From NCBI GenBank assembly GCA_006384855.1, contig VCJN01003028.1:52018-116017 (forward strand): DNA of 64,000 nucleotides. Direction: 5' to 3'. The DNA comes from Tetraselmis striata (lineage: Eukaryota > Chlorophyta > Chlorodendrophyceae > Chlorodendrales > Chlorodendraceae). Made by a program: the position numbers and the translations under genes. Below are positions 52,233-61,919 of this stretch, piece by piece; the first letter of the stretch is position 1, and each line of letters opens with the position of its first letter. The notes below the pieces were generated by a model. The model made no database searches. It was not told the origin of the DNA and was given only the letters and a program-made list of their open reading frames with translations.

Positions 52233-54752
52233 TCGTTTTCCCACTGTGTAATTTTTTATGGGAAAGAGTGTAAAGTACGGGCGGGCGCGGTTCCCAAAGG
52301 GCGAAAAAGGGTGTTTGGAACTTACAGGGTGTTTACACTTCTACTCGGTGTCAGAGCCGCCAAATTGCTGCATGACAACGTCTTCTACGGGCTGAGGAGG
52401 GTCTACCGTGCTGCCAGTCGCCGTGTTGTCCATTATGCCATGCATCAACAGAGAGTTAAGTGTGAAAACCGTATCTCCGTGCAGAACATTCGTTCATTAA
52501 ACATGTTATGTTGTTCACTTGTGAAAGTTGCCTTTTTTTGAGCCATTTTGCACGAAATTCTCAAAACGCATGTTTTGGAGGCACAATTGCACAAAATCCC
52601 CTTGGTTGCACTCGATTTCACTATTTACCCGCGCAAAACGTGCAAAATTGGGCATGCGCAGAGCGGATGCGAGGAAAAACCTAAGTCAGGACGCGCGCCA
52701 CCCCATCAATTCATTGCGTTTGACGTCGTATGATCGTGGGGCAAGCGTGCGAGGGGAAATACTTGAAGTGTCTAATTGTTACAGTGCTCAAATCGCATTG
52801 TCTAATGGGCACGAGTAGCCAACACTCGCACCCCCCCCCCCCTCCCGCCCCCCACAAAGGCCCCTACAGATAAGTACGTACAACACCACTGTCTATCATC
52901 ATATTGTCAACATGTCCAAAACGCACTTCTTCTCGTCTGCATTGAAGCGGTGGTCGTTGAGCAAAGTGGCAAACAAGTTGCATTTGGTGAAACGCTTGGC
53001 CTTCGGAATCTTCACATGCGGAAACAATTGAAGCCACGCTCGGCGGAAGGAGGAAATTGATGCGTGCTTCCCTAAATCTATTTGGGGACACAATGAAAGT
53101 TAGTGTATGTTGCCGATTGAAGTCAAATACCCATTACTAGGACCCGCGGAAAGGAAGCACTCACTGTTACGATCCTTGTAGTCGGCAACATACATCAAGT
53201 TGTACACTCGGGACTTCCTCATCCAGCATGCATGGCAACTAGCATTGCGCTTGCCCGCCAGACACGGTTTAGTATGTATGCTCAAGCCTGCCGCTAGCGT
53301 AGGTATCATAACAAATTCACCTACTGTCGTACCTCGAACTATGGTAGGTACTACCAGTCGCTAAGTAACTATATATTTACAGCATGAGCTAGCAGCAGAA
53401 GGCGATATCAGAAAATCACCATAAAAAAAGTCGCTAAGTAACCGAACCCAGCATCATTACCCATGCATACTCGTACAGTGCTCGACATTAACAATAGCGC
53501 GACAGTACTTGCTATAGCCGCGATGCCGCCAGTACTACTGTAGTAGTAAAACACTTGTAGTAGTATAATAATGTAGTCGCTGGCAACCTCTCATAATGGC
53601 AACCTCTCATAATTGCTCTTAGTTCTCTTTGTAGTGCGTTTTTGTGAAAGCCCCGATGTAAATATATATTTTATAATGTAGTCGCTCGTACAGGCCAAGC
53701 CAGGCCAGGACAGGGCAGAACGCCACGAGGTGCATCCAGGAGACCAGGACCCGCTCCGCAGGCAAGATAGCCCCCGACCGCGGTAAGGATTACCCGGTAC
53801 CAGAAAAAGCATAATAATATACTCGCCAGCTACGGGCGGTAGTAGCAGCGACTACTAATAGTTACATGAGCTAGCTGCAAAGGGCACTAGCGACTACTGG
53901 TTTGGATTACAAAAGCGACTACTGGTACTATTTTTCTAGTACTACTTTTAGCAGCAGGTGGATTTGTTACTGTCCTTTTTGTAATTCACACCTGTACTGG
54001 TAGGGACGGCTCGCGAGGTCATACCATGTACTGATTGAGTACACGCGGTCATCGTCGTGCCACCTGCGTGCGCGGGGGCTGTCTTCAGATACCTGCGTCT
54101 CGTCCGTCTACAGGTATTTGCAGTTTCGCACAACTAGCGGCATTGACGACAACCAGCAGCGGCCTGCTCAGACGCAAGCACTGTTATGGGCATGATCTCT
54201 CGGAGCTTAGGGGCTCGGGTGCCGTCGGGGTCGCGATGGGCAGTTGCAACTTTGTGATGGCGGGTCCAGCGGACGCTACTACGCGGGCGCGCGGCATAGA
54301 ATGATATGTATATAACGCTGTATATAACGCTGTGTATGTAACGTAGTTGTGTGTGACGACGCAACTACGATCGGGTGGCTCGGTCGCGCAATTTGTTCAT
54401 CCACAGGTGTGTATCTGTTTATCTGTTCATTGCGTATGTGGTGTGGTATGATGTGCAACACAACCCCCTCGAGTCACCATGCGTCCATCCACAGGATGGA
54501 CGCACCATGCGTCCATCCACAGCATGGACGCATGGCGACTGTGGAGGGAAACGAATACCAAATCCGTATACCATGTTCGATACGAAAGGAGCTCCTTACC
54601 TCAAAGCGAATATACTCGTTGATGTACTCAGTTATTTTTTTATGTGCCATGCGTCCATCCACAGGATGGACGCAAATATATTCCAGCCAGATAATAATAG
54701 CCTTGCTTGAAACGGAACAGGAATGGACACACTCGGCTGAACTAATAGAAGG
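52233..54752. other. Start of repeat-rich arm; no convincing gene
   Basis: It holds a poly-C tract (52829-52842), many GTAGTCGCT/AGCGACTAC words, GTAGTAGTA runs near 53540 and two 25-bp palindrome units (54478-54530 and 54648-54672). A short minus-strand frame at 52899-53093 with RFTKCNLFATLL might be a transposon relic. Nothing else is supportable. Confidence 0.5.
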
Positions 54753-55256
54753 CTAAAGTAATGAAAAGGCACTCGCCCGGAGCAAGGTTCCGTTGGGCCT
54801 CTTCCACCACAATTCCTGCTTCGACTCTTCGCGGGAATAAATGTAGGAATAACCTTGAGCGGGGGATGGAGGAGACTCCTCCGGTTGGAGCGCGAGCTTG
54901 AGTCGGGCAACGAGGATATCGCGTGAGCGATTCTGCCCCTCCGCATGCATCTCCTTACGGGTCTCGCGAACATCAAACAAGAATTCGTCGCGGCAACGTG
55001 CTTCCACCATCGTGGGTGCCGATGGGTCAAGGGGCGAGCCAATGAGTCGAAAGAGGCACTTGTTGCTTTTGCAACAAGGATGAACGGCCTTGCGGTCGTG
55101 TGAGTCAACAACAAACGCGCACGAGAGGATGCCCTCTTGGGTATCGCGACGAAAGCTCAAACCGGTGGTCTTTCCTCCACCAATCGCGCCATCGCGTTGA
55201 ATGTAGCGATACTCGGCTTGGCCAAGCTTACCGGAATTGCGAGGTTTATTTGGCAC
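54753..55256 (-). CDS. Hypothetical protein or exon in the repeat-rich arm
   Basis: ATG 55256 opens 167 codons with protein-like composition (LSCAFVVDSHDRKAVHPCC, RDEFLFDVRETRKEM). I do not recognise it. In a host-type region this may be one exon of a spliced or transposon-derived gene. Confidence 0.3.
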   Translation of the reverse strand: MPNKPRNSGKLGQAEYRYIQRDGAIGGGKTTGLSFRRDTQEGILSCAFVVDSHDRKAVHPCCKSNKCLFRLIGSPLDPSAPTMVEARCRDEFLFDVRETRKEMHAEGQNRSRDILVARLKLALQPEESPPSPAQGYSYIYSREESKQELWWKRPNGTLLRASAFSLL

Positions 55257-55810
55257 GACACAAGTGCGTGAATCGGCTTGGAAGATGAAGTGAGCGCCAT
55301 CGGATAGGAAGGGGGAGGTGGGGATGAGCGACGGCGAGAGACTGTGAAATGAGAAGAACCTTGATGGTGGACCGCCCTACGATCGTCCTCAGTCAAACCT
55401 TGGGTGGTATTTCGGATTGTATGTTGACTCGTCGGTCAAAGGTTGCCCTCCATATCTGTGGTTGCGAGCACCCGGTCAACGCAAATCACATACCGATCAA
55501 TCGCAGTACATCGTACAGTATGGATTTATTTATCGAACCAGTACTACTGTAAAACTACACGAATTGATATGCTATACAATACATTCCGTAATACATCGAA
55601 CGATATTAATCGGTATAATATTTATTATCATATATGCGCTCTTTCAGTACTTCGTGCTAAACCCCTGTGGCGGCGCCGCCGCCATCGGGCCCAATCTGCT
55701 GACCAAGGGCTGCTGACGAGAGTTCATAACTCACTTCTCCACCACCCTCAACACCACCATCTACTTCCTCGCGAGCCTGCCCAGACATGTCCGCCGCGTT
55801 CCCGGTACGG
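55257..55810. other. No gene seen
   Basis: AT-rich in the middle (55500-55650) with short overlapping frames only. A GGCGGCGCCGCCGCCATCGG run at 55668 is the most distinctive sequence. Confidence 0.4.
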
Positions 55811-56164
55811 ACCGAGCCTTGCCATTTCCTTTGCCTGAACCTGACATGTGGTTGGATGCGGTATCGTTCGCGACCGAGCAGGTCAAGCGCGGGATCAGGT
55901 CACCCGCCCATCTGCCCTATCGGTCAACCGCCAGGTAAGTCACGCCCATGAACCCATAACTTAGCACCTCGCCGAGAACCGCCAGCTTCCCGATACCTAT
56001 CCGCCGCTTTCACGATACCGAGCCTTGCCATTTCCTTTTGCCTAAACCTGACATGTGGTTGGATGCGGTATAGTTCGCGACCGAGCAGGTAAAGCGCGGG
56101 ATCAACTCATCCCATCTGCCCAACGCCCCTATCGGTCAACCACCAGGTAACGCTCATGGACCCA
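55811..56164 (+). repeat. Diverged tandem duplication, about 150 bp per unit
   Basis: The sequence from ACCGAGCCTTGCCATTTCCT to CATG(A/G)ACCCA occurs at 55811-55955 and again at 56018-56163, with scattered substitutions and small gaps. No frame spans both. Confidence 0.8.
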
Positions 56165-56627
56165 CAATTTCGCACTTCGCCCAGCCTCGCCCACCTCAAA
56201 TGACAAGAGTCGAGTCTTGCGCCGCTAGCCTACCCACGCAACCTCGGGCTCTCTGTGTCTCCGCATTGTTATGTTGTTGTACTGACCAATATGTGCCGAT
56301 GGCGCTGCTATGCGCCTGCAGACGGCGGCCACTCGGCCGCCCGGCCTCATGCAATCCTCGATATCGAAGATATGGAACTCGCCATCGACAGCTCTACTCT
56401 GCGAATAGGAGTCCCACCTTGCTAGGGGCAAGAGTATACGTAACCACCTGCAACTGAAACGCGGCAGGTGAGAGAGGCATCGTCCATCTTTTTAGCTAAA
56501 TATGTATTTCAAGAGCCCTTGCTTTCAGTAGATGCCGGGTTTCATATATTAATGGACATTTTAAATATCTCATTTCCTTAGGGGTAATACATGGTATTTA
56601 TTTGGTTTTGTAGTAGCCTGTTTGCCT
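56165..56627. other. No gene seen
   Basis: Mixed sequence followed by an AT-rich stretch (56490-56580). Only short frames without family features. Confidence 0.4.
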
Positions 56628-56800
56628 GCGTCCATGCTGTGGATGGAAGCATGTGTCCATGCTGTGGATGGAAGCATGTGTCCATGCTGTGGATGGAAGC
56701 ATGCGTCCATGCTGTGGATGGACGCATGCGTCCATGCTGTGGATGGAAGCATGTGTCCATCCTGTGGATGGAAGCATGCGTCCATCCACAGGATGGACGC
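56628..56800 (+). repeat. 25-bp palindromic minisatellite, seven copies
   Basis: Units such as GTCCATGCTGTGGATGGAAG plus five bases repeat with period 25 from 56631. Each unit is an imperfect palindrome (TCCAT...ATGGA). Variants have GAAGCA or GACGCA arms. Single or few copies recur at 54478-54530, 54648-54672 and 56890-56950. Confidence 0.95.
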
Positions 56801-57039
56801 AATGGTCCTAATCTATTTGATCCATCTTAGCGCCTAAAGGCGGCCCGTATCCAGCGAGTACCCTACCGGTACCGGTACATGTGCCCATCCTATGGTTGGG
56901 CGCTTGCGTCCATCCTGTGGATGGGCGCATGCGTCGATCCTTTGGATGGACCATCGCGTAGTCAGCGTAGTACATTGTCGCATTTATTTGTACTCGGTAG
57001 TAAGTATAGCGATTACCGGTACGGTACCTGTATAATTAT

Positions 57040-57146
57040 GCGTCCATGCTGTGGATGGACGCATGCGTCCATGCTGTGGATGGACGCATGCGTCCATGCT
57101 GTGGATGGACGCATGCGTCCATGCTGTGGATGGACGCATGTGTCCA
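57040..57146 (+). repeat. 25-bp palindromic minisatellite, second array
   Basis: Four to five units of the same 25-bp palindrome, all of the GACGCA variety, 240 bp after the end of the first array. GGTACCGGTAC-type words lie between the arrays. Confidence 0.95.
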
Positions 57147-58787
57147 TCCTGTCCTGTCCATCGCATGCCTACATCCTACTACGGATGATGGGCCCCCGCG
57201 TAGTCAGCGTGGCACATTATCACTTTTCTTTGTACTGGTGTTAATAACAAAAGGGCAGTGAGAAATCCACCTACTGCTAATAAATGCTAAGAGTAGTATT
57301 ACTAGAAAATCAACACATCAAGCCGCCTAGCAGCGGCCCGGTCTTTGTACTGGTATAGCGATTAATATGCCGGAATACCGTATCGGTACTCGTCTTTTAC
57401 GGTACTTTCTACTACTAGTAGTGACTAGTGAAACTTCATTAAATTTAATCATGATGACGGCGCATTGCGGGTTTTTTTGCGCTATTTATGTATGCACTCA
57501 CTCATTTACGGTATGACAAGCATATTGGCGATAGCGTAATTACATTACACTAAAAAGTAAAAAATAAGCAGAGCGAAACTCGAAATTCGGGCTCTGATGA
57601 GCAGCAGGTATTGTCAGCATGCTGCAAATAATTTCGGTTTCATGTACGGGACCGGGGGTACCGTAAATCGTACTGCTTTTTAGGCAAGGTACGGTACCGG
57701 TACCATACTTTTGATTATTTTGCAGTAAAACACTCATCGCTTTCGGCCGGGTTACAAGCTCATGGCCCTTTGAATATACGAGTTCATCGCTGCAACAAGC
57801 CTCCTGTAGTGGCTTACAGGTAGTTGGTTATTTAGTCCAGAGTAGATCTTATGCTTCTATTCAAAATATGACAAAAAATGCTTAATGTCTTTCGAGAGCA
57901 AAACTTGGAATGCGCTAATCTATGCTTAATACTCATAACAATCAACAATCGATTAACTCGTGCTAAGATCAATGACGGCAAGGGACGGAAATACGAATAA
58001 TGTTATTTCTCAATGTGTCCCTTTCGATAACCATTTTGCTTTATTATTGCAGCCTCCCGTATCGCCAAGGAGCACATACTTGCAAGCACTACAAGCCGAT
58101 GTTGCCAGATCGAATCAAGGTAGGGGGAGATACCTCGGTATGTGCAAAAATGGTTGTCGTGAGTAGCAACGCCAACCAACGACCTAGGTGTCGATGCCGA
58201 TACCGGCAATGCTGGGGGCTATCACGGTGATGATCATGATGCCGTTGTCTACCAGCGGCGAAGAGAAGGAAGATGGGGATGAAGGTGATGACGAGGACGA
58301 GGACGAGGAGGAAGGCGGGCACTCCTCCGAGCCGGCGGATTCAGAGGAGGGTGATGATGCTTCCAGTGATAGTGATGATGATGCGCTGGGTGACTAAGCC
58401 GCTGCCGCAAGCGGCCCCAGTCATGTGTGCGCGTAGGCACTTGGGCGGCCGCGCCTATTTTCTAATTGAGAGCCGGCCATGAATACATGTGTAACAATGT
58501 GTCACCACAATTGGTTTCGGAGCATCTGCATATTATTCATGTCCTCGCTTCATGCCTTTCGGATGCATGACAAACATGATGGTTTCGAAGCTTGTCTAGG
58601 AGACTTTACTCTTGCATTGCTTGTATTACCATCCATGTGTTGCTGCATGGTAGCTTTGATCATACATGAAAATAGCAATGGCAATGTTATGGTTTCAACC
58701 TTTCTATTACAGACTTGGTTAGCTATAATTACTGACAGCGCCCACTACGTTACTTGGTAATACAGTACCAAGTTATATCCGTGATCA
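57147..58787. other. No convincing gene
   Basis: AT-rich with GGTACCGGTACC-type words (57640-57710). A GA-rich stretch at 58250-58390 would encode an acidic tail (EDGDEGDDEDEDEEEGG) on the plus strand, but no supported gene start precedes it. Confidence 0.4.
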
Positions 58788-59288
58788 TCATCTGTACCAA
58801 GCTAAATCGGTGATCATCATATTGCCCCATCCATGAAAGCCCGCCGGGGGCAAGACGTCGGCACTTAGATTATTTTGTGGCGCGTGTCTTGTCCCCTGAA
58901 AACAAGGGTTTTTGAGGCCACCATTGCTAAACACCGCAACCATGAAACTTTTGACGAACCTAATATTTATTTTGAACCAATGTTGCAGCCTCACTTCATA
59001 CTTGTGCTCTGGAAAAACGGTGAAGACCATGTTGCCAACTGGCTGCAAAAACTCCTCATCTGGAAGTTCAACTCCGATGTATCGTGCTCGCTCAGCACCG
59101 AGTATCACTCTAGCGACAGCGACTCCTGCCGGGACTTCCATCATGGTTCCACCCGCTCCTTCAAAAGACATGACTGCTGCTCGTTGAGGCTCCGCTATGG
59201 TGAGTCGAACTCCGATACGAGACTCATGTTGCAGCCCCTCTGGCCAAAAAGTCTTTGTGTGACCACTTGGTCTGTTGTAGGGAAGCAA
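58788..59288 (-). CDS. Uncertain open frame
   Basis: A 166-codon frame without an ATG at its start. Part of it looks protein-like (AGVAVARVILGAERARYIGVE). No family recognised; it may be an exon or a chance frame. Confidence 0.2.
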   Translation of the reverse strand: MLPYNRPSGHTKTFWPEGLQHESRIGVRLTIAEPQRAAVMSFEGAGGTMMEVPAGVAVARVILGAERARYIGVELPDEEFLQPVGNMVFTVFPEHKYEVRLQHWFKINIRFVKSFMVAVFSNGGLKNPCFQGTRHAPQNNLSADVLPPAGFHGWGNMMITDLAWYR

Positions 59289-60536
59289 CCTCTAGTGCGT
59301 CCATCTGGCATAGCACCAGATTGTTGATTTAGTTAAATATTATTTTCCCCAGTGTGGAGACCAGAGAAAGCACACGCACTACCCCTCCCACTGAGCGCCC
59401 AGCCAAACGCGAGATCGGTGGGTCCGTGGACACGTCGCCACCCTACCAGAGACGCAGATGGCGACTACGGGGGCGGGGGTATTCCCCGGACGCAGCGCGA
59501 CTATATATACTGCGTCTACTATGGCAAGCGGTGCCGCGGCTACCCCAGTAAACCTCAGTTCCGCGCGCAGCGAGGGGGGTCCGCTACGAGAGTACCTGTA
59601 AGATATAGTTACATTCAATAATTGTGAAACACCCCCGTTTCGACAGTAACTATATTCAACAAGCATGCCACTGCGTGTTCCCTTCTCTAGAAAGAGTAGA
59701 TAGGGATTTCAGCGACAATTCTCTATCATCATTCTCCGTCATTTCTCCACTCAGCCACCACGAGAATGATGTAGCGCCTGACATATTCTATCGCGAAGGC
59801 CCTTTGCAGTGGAAGAGGTCTACACTGTCTACACTGTCACCCCGCTGTCTACACTGTCACCGGCAGCGCGTTATACAGCGCTTCGCATCGCAACACAACT
59901 ACCACACTGCACACGCCAGCCCGCCCGCTGTTACTGCCCCTCAGCGCGCGTCTCGTACCTAAGATTATATCCACAGGGAAATATACAGTAAAATGAGCGA
60001 CAAGTCAGATGCGCCGAGTGGCGACAAGAGCGGAGTTCCTGCACTGACAGCAACCGGGACACTTCTCTGCAGCCGACAAACCTACAATTCCTACAGCAGC
60101 CTGCCCTTTTTTAATACTCTCCAACCTCCTCCACCGGGTATGATGTATGTCATAAAGAACTTCGGTCATACATGGCACGTCTCTGTGGTGCACAGGTAAG
60201 CGCGCAACGGCTGAGGAACGGCTTGCCGTTGTCCAGGCCAGCGCGGCAACCACCTCCCGACGGGGTCGTATCCTGAACGAGCAGGTACGGCTCGGCCTGC
60301 ACGTTCTCCAGGCCAGCGAGCCAGAACCCTCGGGTCAGACAAGTTCCCGGAACAGACAGAGCACAGGAAACTGTTCCGCCGATCTCCTTGCCGCACGCTC
60401 GCGGCAAGCGAGTGGAGCTGCCGCCTCCGGGGCGGGGAAACCCACGCCATTCCATACCATACTCATACCATTCTTACCGTTCAGCGTTGCACACTGCAAT
60501 GGTCCCACACAGCAGCACAGATCCCAGTTTGCTGGG

Positions 60537-60583
60537 CACAAATGGGCGCCCCACACAGCCCATTTGTGGGGCGCCCATTTGTG
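60537..60583. repeat. Perfect 19-bp inverted repeat with 9-base loop
   Basis: CACAAATGGGCGCCCCACA and its exact reverse complement are separated by CAGCCCATT. It would form a stable hairpin. The 59289-61143 interval has no convincing gene. Confidence 0.95.
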
Positions 60584-60740
60584 CCGTAATTCGCCCGCGC
60601 GCTATAGCCGCCAGCGAGTCAGTCAGCAGCAGGCAGACCACTCCAGCGCTTCCCCCGCGCATCACCCCCCTGCCCCATACACCCTGCATGGCGCGCCCTC
60701 CACGGCATCAAGGGATCCATCCGTGGACGGGTAGGAGTAC

Positions 60741-60764
60741 CTCGTCCGGCGCGCGCCGGACGAG
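60741..60764. repeat. Perfect 24-bp palindrome
   Basis: CTCGTCCGGCGC joined to its exact reverse complement with no spacer, in a GC-rich stretch. Confidence 0.95.
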
Positions 60765-61143
60765 GCCGCGGCGGACGTGCATAGGAACGATCTGGGCATA
60801 CAAGGTTCTGGCCTTGGTCCGGGGGTTACTTTACTTTAATAGATCGCGGCGTGCGGGACTCGCGTGCTGTGTGGGGCCGCGATCCAGCGTTGCAGCGTCG
60901 CAACAGATCTGCGAGGCAGCCATTGCACGGACGCAGCACGCGAAACATTCGCAAACCATGAGTACAGTCGCAGTCCCACAAGTCGCACACATCCGAAACA
61001 ACTACTCATTTTAAACGGTGGGCAACGCGCGTGGTTGAGTATGTTAATACCCACTGGTGTAGCTGAATCCCCCGTCTCAAGCGAATTACCGTTGCTCAAG
61101 TGAATGGTGCCGTTCGAACTCGTCGACTATCCGGTTGATGTCC

Positions 61144-61407
61144 TCACAGTCCGGACCCGCCGAAGCAGCACCCCCACCGAATGTTCTGCATGTGCTGGAT
61201 GGGATCGTAGTTCTCCGGAAAGCCCACCCGCCGCAACTCCCTAACCTCTTGGTTGCGGGGATCACGGTCTGTCGAGTACGCCCGCATGCACCTCACGATG
61301 TCGTGGTAGTTGCCCTCGCATACGGCGTTTCCCGAAAAGCAAATCCTGAGCCCGTCCAAGATGAGACCATAACCGCAGAGACATTTGTATGGAGAACAAG
61401 AAAACAA
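61144..61407 (-). CDS. Possible exon of a host gene
   Basis: An open stretch with protein-like sequence (YGLILDGLRICFSGNAVC, YDPIQHMQNIRWGCC) but no clear ATG. The 61665-61919 frame on the same strand could be an upstream exon. Not recognised. Confidence 0.25.
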   Translation of the reverse strand: MFSCSPYKCLCGYGLILDGLRICFSGNAVCEGNYHDIVRCMRAYSTDRDPRNQEVRELRRVGFPENYDPIQHMQNIRWGCCFGGSGL

Positions 61408-61664
61408 ATCCCGTCCACGGACGCGTGATTGGAAAGCTGGCCACCTTGCTGCACCCCGGGAAATCCAGGTGAGGTGTTTTTTTACAGCTGATCACTCACA
61501 TCAACAATGCATTTAGGGGCACCAAGATCTCTTCTTCCCCGGCGCGGCGCTTGTCGTCAATCGTACACCATGCGAATTACTTTGCCGGCGACGGTAACTT
61601 TTTGCAATAGTATCAGCTAGTGGGTTAGGTGGGCTCCGAAGCAACATTTGAGCTGCTGGTAGTG

Positions 61665-61919
61665 TCAAGCAACAAGAACAAAACGCCAGGTGTTGGCGTA
61701 TTCCGTGTGGGCCCAGATGATGTCACAGTCTTTGCTACAGACTCGGTAGACAACATCTCCTTTGCGATCATCGCCTGCGCCATCCCTAAACGCCCTCTCT
61801 AGCGGTGTCCTCTGTTTGGGCGCTGCATGTATTGTTGTATCCCGAAAAGCGATCAAGTCTTCGACAAGCTCAGGTGACATCACCCGCGGCGTGGGCGACA
61901 GGTCGCTGTCGTCGTCCAT
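61665..61919 (-). CDS. Possible first exon or small gene
   Basis: ATG 61919 opens 84 codons (MDDDSDLSPTPRVMSPELVE), including VVYRVCSKDCDIIWAH. It is protein-like but unrecognised. It could splice to the 61144-61407 stretch. Confidence 0.3.
   Translation of the reverse strand: MDDDSDLSPTPRVMSPELVEDLIAFRDTTIHAAPKQRTPLERAFRDGAGDDRKGDVVYRVCSKDCDIIWAHTEYANTWRFVLVA

Noticed and set aside
56628-57146. CRISPR array
   Set aside because: The 25-bp units are contiguous with no unique spacers, and no cas genes are present. It is a palindromic minisatellite.
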